Assembly: GCA_023014335.1 (NCBI GenBank)
Contig: JAECYW010000019.1
Span: 558,001 to 622,000, forward strand
DNA length: 64,000 nt
Source of the DNA: Galerina marginata
Taxonomy: Eukaryota; Basidiomycota; Agaricomycetes; Agaricales; Galerinaceae
Direction of reading: 5' to 3'
The notes beneath the pieces are model-generated. The model was not told the origin of the DNA. It searched no databases and was given only the letters and a program-made list of their open reading frames with translations. A program made the translations under genes and the position numbers. Of this stretch, positions 1 through 10,890 are shown one piece after another; positions within the stretch are counted from its first letter, which is position 1; every line of letters starts with the position of its first letter.

Positions 1-2176
1 ACCTGCAATTTCTTTCATGGAGGTAAGTTATTGTCATCTTTATAAACAGGAGTTGCTTAAGGGTTTGTAGGATGGTGACGCTCCCGCTCTATTCGTGGTT
101 CAAGAAGGTTTTGTCTGGCCGAATTTTATTCTGAACGAAGCCGTTCTTACGTCGGCTGGCTTTACGATATTCTTCGCTTCAACATTTTCCGCTTCAACTT
201 GGCGATTGGACGACAGTGAAACTCGGTCATGTTGTCTACGTCAAAGGCATTGCTCGGGTGTTTATCAAAGCTGCCAATGTTCAACGCTGTAAAGACTCGA
301 AAAGTTTTCAACAATCGTCATCCAAGAGCCGTGGGGAATTCGTGGGTGTTTGGCCGCGGCGATTTCGCCAAACAAAACAACGGTCAATAATTGAAATCCC
401 AGTCCCACTTATGTTCTTCACCTCCCGACAAGACCCGCTCCGATGAACTGGACATGACTTTGTTTCTAGCGGATTCTACACATCGCCCTAGATCGCTCTC
501 GCCCCGCTTAAGTGACTTGGGTTCTCCTGGTCATGAGGTATTTTTTTTCGTTGTCTCTCGTCGTCTGCGGTCGTATTAATTTCCTTCCGCACCACAGGAC
601 GTTCGACATCGCTACATCCAAGCTCTGTCACCACCGGATTTATCATGCCTTTATGTATTCATCTGGCCTGCTCCGATGAACTGATGGCCTTAACCATTTC
701 CTTGTGATCTGGGTACAGCGGAAGTGTCCAGCAACGCACTATCGTGCTTGAACATGGAGAAGATGGAAAGGGATGATCAGAAGACCGAAAGTCGTTGCCG
801 GTACTCCTCGGTCTTGACTTTACGAACGTGGCATCTGCACAGTACGTCTCGCTTCGCTATATTGTAAATTCATCTTCATTTTCGCGGTCGATCAGGGAGA
901 ACAGGAAGCATTGAATTATAACACGCTCGCCCACCAATCGCATCGAAGTTTATTGATGATGCGTTGCGGAGGTCTCATCTCCCAGGAACATGCCCTGAAG
1001 CGAACTGCAAATTTTTCGACAGGTAAGTGTTTTTCTTTGGGTGGGGGTTTATTTTGCGACTTTCCTCGTTTCGCAGCCATGCTGACTTTCTTTACATAAT
1101 AGGAAGTTCGATTTGTTCCAGACATGGCATCGATATTGCTGCTTTCGAGTGGCCTTGGTATCTAATGACTGGACGGGACTCTCATCTCCATGCAGTACCA
1201 CCGAATTTATCAGGCTCTTGCGCGTTCACGGTCTGCTTCGACGAACAGTTTCTCTTTGGTGTTGGGCTGCAGTGGAGATGTTCATCGATGGACGAGAGTC
1301 CGAGGTAAGCCTCGTTTCCTCAGATGACCTGTTTGTCACCGTTTGACTTATTTCTATTCATCGTAGCGCGTAACTACCATAAATAAACTCGGATGAGATC
1401 TTCCGGAAGGATTTTACTACCGAAAGACGCTGCTGCTCCTCCTCGAGCCCAACTTCACTGAACACTGACGGAAGATTTACACGGCACGTTTCGCTTCGAT
1501 TTGTTATGATTCTATACTGATATCAAGCGCCATCAGCCCTTCTAACCTTTCTCCTGGCCGCAGAGAAAGGACTTCACCAATGTCTGAGCGATGAAATTGC
1601 TCCAGAGGTAGCGTTTCTCTCGGATCTTCCTTCCACGCCATCAAATTGATTTCAATTCATTTACAGCGTATAAACACCTCTTACCCGCAACTTTACGTGA
1701 TCTCGAATTCATCAGTAAGGCTCTAAGGGTGGCAATTTTTTCTTGTAAGCTTTTCTTTCAATAATCTCAGTCCTCAACTTGACCCGTCCCATCGCAGCAT
1801 TCCGTCGTAATTTCTCGTGGAATTAGCGCCTTCTGTGGGATTTCCTGCTCTTGGCTAGCGTCATGAGTTTTCTCGAGATCTTATCTCTTGCACGACGGCC
1901 TGGAGCGGCCTCAGTGCCTAATGACCGGAATGAATTGCCATCCCCAAGCAAGTTCGCCGCCGAAATTTTCATGAAATGTGGATCTGAATCGCTGGCCTCA
2001 TAGTCTGGATGCAGCAGAGATTTCCATCAAGGCACGATAGGCTCCGAGGTGAAATTCGTTTCCTCGCATCTTCATTTCATTTCGACCTGACCAGTGTTTT
2101 TACCCATCTATAGGTTCTCGAGGAGATGCTGCCGACTGCCTTTGACTCTACTGTAACGGGTCCATATTACCAGCCT
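1..2176 (+). repeat. Left arm of a ~2.18 kb near-identical inverted repeat
   Basis: Every position x here matches position 32315 minus x on the minus strand of 30139-32314. Checks at 95, 391, 911, 1113 and 2170 all fit this sum. Identity stops abruptly after about 2176, where the arms diverge within a codon run. The arm may extend left of the window. Translations of the two arms differ at only a few residues, for example Arg/Cys near 240 and Ala/Val near 1140. The sequence looks like a decayed gene, with short open stretches separated by GTAAGT-type donors and pyrimidine-AG acceptors, but no long reading frame survives. The last ~65 bases, after an AG acceptor, encode the start of an SPT6-like exon. 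Confidence 0.9.
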
Positions 2177-3345
2177 ACTTAATGCGGTTCGCTCCCCTCA
2201 ATCGAGGATTTGAACCAGTTTAGTTGTTGCCTGAGTACAACGAAGGCGTTCATAAATGCACGGGAGGCTCCGAGGTGAGATCTGTTTCTGGCATCTTCAC
2301 TTCTTCATCGCTCGATTCATTTTGATTCATCAGAGATCCTACCTACCGTAACTCAATTCGGAGGACACGTACAGGGACGATTGGATGGCGGAAAGACTTT
2401 CACTAGAGGTGGATCTACGCACCATTTCTCGGTTCGATTTGTCTTGATTCTCCAAACATCGTCGTCAAGCACTACTGGTTCGTCCAACTTTTCCTCGTTT
2501 GTCAGATAAACATTTTCTGCCCTACTGTTGCAGAACAGAATCTTCGCTGGACACTATTCTTTCTTCTTCGATTGTCGCCTACTCTGGGCACTCGTCTGAG
2601 GTTTGAGCTCATTTCTGAGCCGAAATCTATCCCATCCACCGTCCACCAATACTTTGACGGGTTATACCTTTGGCGTCGGCCTTTTTGCTGGTAACGCCGC
2701 TTACACAGCATCTTATTAATCGTCTGCTAATGTTTTTTACGCATCAACAGTTTGCATTCACCGCTAAGCCTTTTACTCTCATCGTTTGGCTCATTCCTTC
2801 AACCCTGTAAGTTTTCGTATCACAATATGGTTTCCATCTTATCCCATCTTCGCGTCTAGATTCGATCCTTGATTATTTCGTCATTCGCCATCGTTCTCAA
2901 GACCTCTGACCACCAGACGTCGTACCGTCCTGAACTGTCGCGTTATTCTAACTTTCTCGGCTTTTGTTGAGTTTCCTATTTTTTTACCACCTCCACAGTT
3001 TACTCTCCCGTTAACCCATATTTGAAGCAGTCGTCTTTTTCGTTCACGTGGACCTCTTCAATGAACTCTATGATATTCATCGGGCGTCCACTTGCCTTCA
3101 ATTTCAACTTGATCACCTTTCTGTCTGTGACATCAACGTGTAAAGTTTTAATTTCCATGCACCAAGGTGAGTCGTCCATGACGGCCGAGTGTTCCCTCTT
3201 ACCCATTATCAATGATTCTTAGGTGTCACGTTCACGTGCTGGTCACCATCACGAGCTTCCTTCCATTTAAGGACGGAAAGGCATTCCTTTCAAGATTTGC
3301 TTTCTTTCATTACCACTTACCCAGAGGACGATTCGTCGCCTCAAT
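2177..3345. other. Gene-poor stretch with degenerate repeat pieces
   Basis: Short modules seen elsewhere in the window recur here, for example a 'cgaggtgaaattcg'-like piece near 2270 and a 'gatttgtcttgattctcc' piece near 2430. I find no exon chain that joins convincingly to the RING gene downstream. It may contain that gene's promoter or unrecognised 5' exons. Confidence 0.5.
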
Positions 3346-4188
3346 ATGCCCGACCATACCTCACTTATTGCCGTATTCGACGAGACCATTTTTGACCGCG
3401 AAGGATTGTGCTCTGTTGAATTTAGGCAACCGTCTATTGACCAGGACGGCTTTTGTTTCTTGACCGCCGCTACTCCGGCCAACCCTCCTCCTCCCGCCCA
3501 CGCATCGGTATTCTTTGACTTTTTCTCTAATATATCATTTCGTCTCATTGTCACTTTGTAGAATTCGCGTCAGGATATTGTTTCGCCGTTGGAGCTGTCT
3601 CCCCAGGCGATCAAAGAGGTAGGCCAACGCTTTCATTCCGACCCCATAATTGGACTTTTCGCCTAACTTCATCGTTTTTAGGTTGGAGAAGCTCTTATTC
3701 ATGCCAAATTCTGCCCGGTTTTACGCGAACCAGTTGAATCCCTTATGATGTGAGTGGCCCCATCTCGACGACCCCGCTATTACTGACTAGATTTTAGTAT
3801 CTCGCCTTGCGGGCATGGTATCTCTTCCGGAGCACTCCATGGAATCTGCCAGGCCTCAATTCACAAGAAGTTGCAAGAAAGGGCGCACTCAGAGTTGGCT
3901 TGGCTTGTACGACCCAGGAATCCCGGCGCTCCTGTTTACACGTCCAGCCAGTTGGCTACTATCAAGAACCTAGCGACCGCCCCGTTTGTGCCCGATTACC
4001 GGTGCCCTCTCTGTCGGGCTCAAATCCAAGCACCTCCGACCTTTTCTCACCCGCATAACCAGCTCGTTCGCAGCATCGAATTATTACTTCAGGAGGTTGG
4101 ATATGAACTACCAGTCCCAGACATCCAGTCATTGGGACACTTTCCTGATGAATGGGAACATTACTTTATGTTCCAGGGAAGGGAATGA
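3346..4188 (+). CDS. RING-type zinc-finger protein (putative E3 ubiquitin ligase)
   Basis: Four exons, 3346-3507, 3562-3618, 3682-3749 and 3798-4188, join in phase to a protein of about 225 aa. Introns are 54, 63 and 48 nt with GT-AG ends, and the third has a TACTGAC-like branch site. The zinc finger runs from about residue 80: F-C-P-V, then a split motif S-P-C-G-H-G crossing the last intron, a Cys in a helix, and a C-P-L-C-R knuckle around residue 165. The gap between the C-G-H-G and C-P-L-C pairs (about 60 residues) is much longer than in a textbook RING, so zinc ligation may be partial. RING proteins of this kind normally bind E2 enzymes; that activity is inferred. The start is the first ATG in the open exon; upstream exons are possible. 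Confidence 0.7.
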
Positions 4189-4510
4189 AGTTTGGATCGC
4201 GGTTTATTACATGTAACGTGTGGCGGACTGTTTTATACATCCACCCAGTAGTTTCCTATGATTTTTCCAATGATACAACAAAAAACACAGTTGTAGAATT
4301 ATTCCCTAATTATTATAAAGCCGTTGCCATCGTTCTCCAACCATAATAAAAAGAAGTCAAGATATTCATCGAGCTTCGGCCCAATGATATCCAGTGCTGA
4401 AGAGAAAGCCGACGAAAGTGATCTATAGAGGTGCAGAAGACCCATTCTAAACATGGAGAACATGGCCCGGCTAGTAGATACGATACTTGGCCACCCCTTT
4501 ACACAAAAAA

Positions 4511-6057
4511 TTAGAAATTGCAATTTATTTGAGATAGAAGACCTACGTAGGACGCCAGACCAATGACTATAGACATCACAATAGTAAGAATGAAGCGCGA
4601 AGAATTCAGTGGTGGGAGTGCTAAAATGTGGTTATACAATGGCTTGTAGAATCTGAAGAATCTGTTCTTCGATTGCCAGGTTTTCCACCATTTAAAAGAT
4701 TCACCTTAAATAGTAGGTCAATATTGTAAACGAAGTTTGCACCTTACAACACACCAGAATGTGCACGCCAAATTTTGACTGATGGTTTCGGCAATTCTTC
4801 TGCAGTTGCTATGAATGAATGGTGGGTCCCTTGATGGCACTGCCTTGAAAAATAAGCCAGCAGGTCAGTTATAGAAAAATCCACGACTAACTGCCAGAGT
4901 TTGAATTAGGTTGTCTGTGACCAATCAGCTATCAAATCCACCACTGTTGTTTTAACTTACGGTTATGTGGCAGGATTTGTTGTTGAATACCAGATTCTGT
5001 GTCCCAAATTTTTACTTGTCCATCTTGTGCTCCGCAGATAACTGAACATCCGTCATTCAAAAACCCAAGTTTCGTTGTGTAGTTGCTTTCGGCATTTGGG
5101 GTATATCGATAACTCTGCACTGGAATGTTGCTTTCAAATTTGTAAAGATCCATTCCATCACGGAGGTTGAAAACCAGAACTCGACTGAAATCGGGTGACA
5201 ACATAGATGAACCACTGTGTCGACGTGAGCTTCTCAACTCGACCAAAAATGTCTTGAGCGCTTACATGTGGCGGTGACGATGTCCAGGTATGATCGTCCA
5301 CAAGGAGGTTTTCGACATGACGTCCCAACATCTGGAGAGATTTACGTTAATAATCTTGAGTTCACTCTCTTCTTTTATGGGATCACCTACACAATGCCGT
5401 GGTTAAGATAAGAGGCAATAAGCCTACCGCCTCCAGAGAACAAATGGACGCAACTTGCTCTGATTCGGTCATCCGCGTCGTCTTCAACGACAGGGAGAGC
5501 AGACGGTGGAGGCATGACAAGGAAGGTAGCATAGCTCTCTGCCCAGGATGAGAGTCCATTTTCAATTAATATGGATGGATTGACCTTGGGTGATTTGCTT
5601 AGCTACTTGAACCTCGTTTCCAACAGCTATGGCGACGTAATCGGAATCCATACAACTGTCAAGCGAGTACACCACCCCGACCATGCCAGTTAGAACTGGA
5701 TGTGCTTTATTTTCAATGTTGGGCTTTTGATTGCGGAAGGATGAGTGTTCGTCATACCCGATCATCTATGCATCATATTTTACTCACATCGAAATCGATT
5801 ATACTGCAGATGGTACCATCCTGACAGCCAAAAAATATGCAATTGGCTTTGTTCCTGTGCCAGATTATCGAAACCACGGGAACCTTGACGATGATGTTCT
5901 GTAAGAGATCACCGGTTTCCACCTCCCATATTGCGATGGAATCGCTGCTTGCACAACTAAGATAGCGAGAACAAGGTGAAAATGACACATCATTTATTCT
6001 AGTCGATCGCGCTGGGGATTCAAGTTCACGAAAAAGAGAAAAAGGTTTGAAGACCAT
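4511..6057 (-). CDS. WD40-repeat protein with C-terminal membrane anchor (copy 1)
   Basis: Eight exons, 6057-5788, 5723-5585, 5538-5391, 5331-5266, 5214-4961, 4914-4892, 4843-4748 and 4666-4511, join in phase to 383 aa. WD-like strands are visible: an S-x-S-D-S-x-A-I-W-E element near residue 45, C-Q-D-G-T-I, and C-G-A-Q-D-G-Q-V-K-I-W-D near residue 255. The last exon encodes a hydrophobic helix (about 18-20 residues, F-I-L-T-I-V to A-S-Y-V-G) followed by a short polar tail, so the protein is probably tail-anchored with the propeller in the cytosol. It is a diverged paralogue of the gene at 24637-26311: two introns flanking a 60-66 nt exon fall at the same phase, followed in both by I-G-S/A-S and a later S-P. 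The acceptor of the last exon is the least certain junction. Function unknown; WD40 propellers usually scaffold complexes. Confidence 0.75.
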
Positions 6058-7500
6058 GACAAGGGCTCAATGGAATATGTAGACCTAAGACGTCAATTCT
6101 TTGTTACAATGACCCTTGTATCACGTGATTTTTGATTTGTCATAGGCTTCGAATCTGGGCTCCAAGTGACTTGCCCGCTCGTAAATTATAAGAAATAACC
6201 TTACTTATACTGAATCCTAAATCCTACCCTGACTTACCCCAGTGTCCACTCTTCGATGACGATTTCATCTGGACTGTGGACAAGCTCAAGTTATCAAATC
6301 ATTCTATAAAAAGCTCTTAGTTGCAAAGTTTCTTCCGAGGTAATATTTTGTATCTATCGTTTCTCTTGTCCATTCCAGCCATATTTTCTTCGACATAACA
6401 GGACGCTCGATTTGTTCCAGCGAAGTCATCGATATCGTTGTCACCTTATTCTTAACGTGCGTTATTTGGCCTGGAGCGCCTCGGTGTCTAATGACTGGCC
6501 GGGATTCTCATCTCCAAATAGGTCCACCACCAAATTAGGCTCTTGTGCGTTCTGGTGTGCTCCGATGAACCGAGAGCGCGTATGACACACACGAGAGCCC
6601 TCAATGCAAGGCCTGTTTCCTCTCATCTTTAGCAGCGTCAGATTTATTTCTATTCACTAGACTGGCACCTATCATATTACCTCAATGGTTGAGCCAAAGC
6701 CAGCAGCGGACCGCAATGTGTTTGATAATCTTCTGAGACGACGACTTCATCGCTGCTGGGCACCTAATTATACCCCCTCGAGGCCGCAAGCCCAGTTAGG
6801 CTGCAAAAGGTTACACATATGGAAGTTTGGACTCAAGAAAAACAGCAGCATGAGACGTTGGAAGAACCTCGCATGAGCTTGCCAATCTGCAGAGCAAGGA
6901 CGCACATTTAGTCGAATTTGCCGTCAAAAAGTGAGTACTGTTGGCTACTAAATACAGCACCAGTACTGACCTCAGATCACTAGATTCATTGAAACTATCA
7001 GGCGTAAACTACACTTTTCCATTCCAGAAAATCTCATCTTGACTAAGGTGAAGGCAGGTGACGAGATTGAGGATTCGTTCTTGTAGTACTTCTTTGGTCC
7101 TTGACCGTTGCTCTTTGATTCTATTTCCCTTTAAATATTGTACATTCAGTAATTAATCAAATGACCACTAATATCTGGCATAAGACGCGATTGAACGAGA
7201 GAACCAGAGCCTTAGTTACTGGTACAACGCCATAAGGGAGAATATTTACAATCTGAATCTCAAAAGAGCCTCATCCTCCTCCTTCATCCTTTAGCACTCC
7301 TCTCCTCCTCGTCCACGACCTCCTCAGCGTCAAGAGCGAAGCCGTCCGCATTAAGGCGCATTCTGCCAACATACGTTCGGCGGGTTGTACAGGTTTTTTT
7401 TGCTTGAATTGGTGGGTGCCCGCTCGTCTTCGCGCTTCTCCTCATTCCGTTTGCTGATCATCCAAGGCTTGATGCAAGCCTGTAGCACAAAAGTCAGAGG
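6058..7500. repeat. Decayed copy of the dispersed repeat family, best preserved at 6402-6620
   Basis: 6402-6620 resembles 1103-1318 of the left inverted-repeat arm: the same order of 'gatttgttccag', 'tctaatgactgg', 'ctcatctcca' and 'aggctcttg' blocks with many substitutions. The rest holds only short open stretches (the longest starts with an ATG at 6685 and spans 63 codons), which I do not regard as a gene. Confidence 0.5.
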
Positions 7501-8070
7501 ATGAGCAGGTAAGTCTTGGGTTTCTTAACAAACCAGCAGTACTCCTAGCCCTAGTTTTATCAATCCTAACGCTAGCGCGAAATGGTACTACGCCGACGTT
7601 CTAGGCTCTCTGGTAAGCCGTCCTCGACAACCTCTTGCTGATGTCACATAGAGCGAGTCGCTGCACGTAGCTAAAAGGAAGGTTGAAGTGAGTACACTTT
7701 TTAGATTAGACAAACGGCTATGAAGTAAAGCCTACCAACATCCCCGCGACTTCTGACATCTCTCTCCATTCTTTTGGCCAGTTCGGATTGCGGCGGAAGG
7801 ACTTCGAGCTACGAACAAGGCTAACGTCGCGGCAGAGAGGGCGGCTAGGTATTTTTTTTGGTCGATCTTGAGTTGATCCTTGCCAATGATGCTGACACCC
7901 TTTTATCCATAGGGTTAAGGTTACCGCAGCTCCAGCTCGAATTTAAGCGGTTCCTAATCGACGAGCTTCTGGCTCGCCGCGTGAGCCGAGCGGGTAAGGT
8001 ATTGGAGGATGCTCTGGTTGAGGCTGATGCTAGCTGCTGCGGACAAGTTATGAAGACACTGGAAGGATGA
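7501..8070 (+). CDS. Small coiled-coil hypothetical protein
   Basis: A proposed exon chain, 7501-7508, 7540-7612, 7652-7691, 7782-7849 and about 7918-8070, gives roughly 110 aa. It starts M-S-S-T-P-S-P-S-F-I-N-P, has W-Y-Y-A-D-V-L near residue 20, then a long Ala/Glu/Arg-rich helix likely to form a coiled coil, then an L-E-F-K-R-F-L-I-D-E-L-L helix. Two proposed introns are only 31 and 39 nt, short for this genome, which lowers confidence. A further open stretch at 8080-8283 might be another exon. I do not recognise the family. The Ala/Arg/Glu heptad pattern is seen; a structural or cytoskeletal role would be speculation. Confidence 0.4.
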
Positions 8071-8603
8071 GAGGTAAGTGTGTGTTTGAGAATGATAAAG
8101 GCCATTACCCTGTGTCGTTTTGAAAGGTTTTTTCAAACGTTGGAGGGGATGCTTGGAAGTGTTAATGCTCTAGGGCAAAGTGTTGAACATTTTAAGGCGA
8201 TGCGTCGATCCGCAGGCTGTGAAGGAGCTGGTGTAAGGCAGTACGTGTTCAAACATGACCTATGCGAAATAGCACCCACCTAAGACGACTTCAGCACCGC
8301 CTCTTCTCTCTACCCACAGCTTCTTCTACAAGACTGTCGCATTTGGATCACATATGGGTCGACAAACGTGATACGAACGATGGTTAGTCTAAAAGGCGTG
8401 TGTGCATCGGGCTTTCAATGTCCTTAGTGCATTTTGGTGGTGATTTACGACGGTCTCGTCTTTTTGTTGGAGCTCAGCATGTCAAATTAACAACTGAATC
8501 TAACAAGACGTGCTCAAGACGATGAAAGGATTAAATCGGAAATTTATCAAACCTTGATTTTCCAGTCTTCCATCAGATTCTTCCAGTTTTGATCTCTCAT
8601 TGA

Positions 8604-9234
8604 CTAGGAAAAGTATGAGTCCAAGATATTCTCGACAAATGAGAAGACGGGCACCTCGAGCACAGCTTTGAGTGTCGTAAGAGCACCAGGTTTATAGAGA
8701 CCATCGCCTTTCCTTTGAAGCTGACCGACCTACAAAATCTCATATTAATGAAAAGACTCACAAAGCCAGAATTTAAACTTACCTGAGGTGTACCACATAA
8801 TCTCCGAATGGAAGCACGGAGTAGGTTGCTGCCGGCCTGCCAGCCAGAAGTAGCAGCAACGCCTCTTGCGTCCAAGCCGAGCTGAAGCAAGACATCTTTG
8901 AGGTCTTGGTCGTAAACCTGTTGTCATCGGATGGCTCAGACATAGGACAAGGGGTGCGTCCGAAATTCGTACATATCGTTCGACTTGCCCCAAATCAATT
9001 CCGACAAGGTATTTTGTTTGTTGAGGAAGTGTTAGCTCTGCAGTGACGTTAGATTTGATGGTCCTATGGGGAAGGTATGAGGACTGAATGAAGTCAAAGC
9101 ATAAAACATCTTACCTGACCCTATGATAACCCAAAAACGACGAAAATTCCTCCTCGAACCCAGGTTTTAACTTAACAACCTGTTCCAGAGACGGAAGCCA
9201 CCCACAAGCTGATCTACACGTAAATGCGACTTCG
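8604..9234 (-). CDS. Hypothetical protein, multi-exon, 5' end unresolved
   Basis: Exons 9234-9115, 9063-8973, 8917-8783 and 8729-8604 join in consistent phase and give about 157 aa ending at a TAG at 8604. The text looks genuinely coding: W-L-P-S-L-E-Q-V-V-K-L, Y-L-V-G-I-D-L-G-Q-V-E-R-Y, L-L-Q-L-G-L-D-A-R-G-V, a Gly/Ala/Arg stretch, and a C-terminal V-F-S-F-V-E-N-I-L-D. No start codon in the first exon fits, so at least one 5' exon lies further right, possibly near an ATG at about 9350. No domain recognised. A soluble mixed alpha/beta protein is likely from composition. Confidence 0.5.
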
Positions 9235-9365
9235 CTGGCGTGCCCGAATCAGCAAGAGACGAGAGAGGCGAGAAATGAGAGAGACCATCTCGCTGCTCGT
9301 ATGCATCAGTAGTCAAAATTGGGATTAGACTTTCGACACTTACGCGGCATGTCTACCTCCAACCT

Positions 9366-10890
9366 TTGCACCTCATCCATCATCACTCATTTCCATTCAA
9401 CCAGGACCAATGGACTCCGAGCACGTCCAGGAACAGAGTAATGCGCCTCTTCACGCTGTGGTCGATCTGGCGCAGGTCGCACAACGTGTATCCCCGTGTG
9501 GAGGACAGAGAATGTGACGATGGCGACGTCGAACTGGTGAACGTATGAGCACCAATTAGAATATCGCCGTCGTCACTTCTTGATAGCGTGCCATCGGTTA
9601 ACATCCATGTCGTCGTCATTGTTGTCAGCTTTATTTTTTCCCCTCGTTCTTTCCCCTCTTTGGTTTACATAGCGTTGTTGGCCGCCGCTGAGCTGGGCCC
9701 ATGATCGAATAAAATGACGAAGTTGTGATAGGATTGTTGACGGCAGTAGAAGTGCTTCCACACTCTTTTGGTCGAGTGCTTAAGTGAGATGCGCTGCAGG
9801 ATGAATGGAGCCTCTGATAACAACGTCGCCTGTACCCAAACAAATAGTAAGTATCAGAGCTACAGATTGGAGAAGGACTCAGGAGAAACTGGCGATCCCA
9901 GAGCTGGAAATAACCCAGCAGCGTGAATAGTAAATCGAGTCGAAAATTTGAGGCTCCAACTCGGATTCATATCCATTGCAGAATCGTTGATTCAAGAGGA
10001 ATGAAGTGTAATTGACGAGTTATGGCTGGAATCGCCAGGTTCGACTGCCCGTTTGATGACGTGGAGGTTGACATACCTTGCCAGAAGTGATAGCCGTCCA
10101 AATCTCCGTTCATCCCTCTGAAATCTCAACACCCAAACCAGCCTCTCGAAAATGGACCACTCTAGCGAGCCGCTATCCCGTCCGATGGCCTGCGGGGCTG
10201 CCTTCAAATGCGTATGCTGCAACTCGTGGCATCGCCTTGACCCCGTCGTGGCCAAGACAAATGGACCGTCGTCCCAGTTGTCGCCGCTTTCGGCGCGACG
10301 CGTCGACGAAGTGTATACGGAACGTACTTCGGACCCCCATTGATGATAAGCGTGGCGCCAGCGGCAGATATCGTCCCAGCAGTTCCTTATTCAGGCGGAG
10401 TGGGTGTGCCTCATGCGCTGCTGAGCTGCTGAGGCTTGCTGGAGGCTGGTTCCCGAAAATCTACCTATCGATAGCTTTGTAGAATATTGGCCGCCGTGCC
10501 AAGGTATCAAATGACTGATCAAATGTTTGGGCTACATGACCCGTAGATGAAGTTTTCGGGCTGTTCAGACCGATTTAGTGACCCAGATATTTGATTTAAG
10601 GACAAAACTCACCCAAGAATGGTCAACCTCAATGGTAGTGGAGGTTAAAAGTCACAAGTTCCGATTCGGTGGTCACGCGTCTTTCGACGTCTAACCTATA
10701 ACCACACTCAATCTAAGTATTCCGGGTGGTCTTTAAGTTGACGAAGAAAATATAGTATACATTGCCAGCCAATTTTACAAGAAATACAGCAAAAAGTCTA
10801 GAAGTATTTATTGGTTGTCCGTCACACTATGGGTCGGCCTGGGTGAGCGAAATATACAAGCGTAGCTTTCCGGTGCATAATAGTCAATAG
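9366..10890 (+). other. Unresolved, possibly genic region
   Basis: Two short well-formed starts (an ATG at 9409 opening M-D-S-E-H-V-Q-E-Q and another at 9801 opening M-N-G-A-S-D-N-N) and an open piece at 10152-10343 containing C-G-A-A-F-K-C-V-C-C could be exons of one plus-strand gene. I could not join them in phase. The C-V-C-C piece is not a recognisable zinc cluster. The minus strand is also open over parts of the region. From about 10500 to 10890 I see nothing. Confidence 0.25.

Noticed and set aside
95..1346. Several open stretches of 60-93 codons in the left repeat arm, repeated in the right arm
   Set aside because: They are duplicated only because the DNA is. They overlap in different frames and contain no domain.
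10078..10482. 134-codon plus-strand frame considered as a zinc-cluster transcription factor
   Set aside because: The cysteine spacing does not match Zn(II)2Cys6, and a second frame in the same region is equally open.
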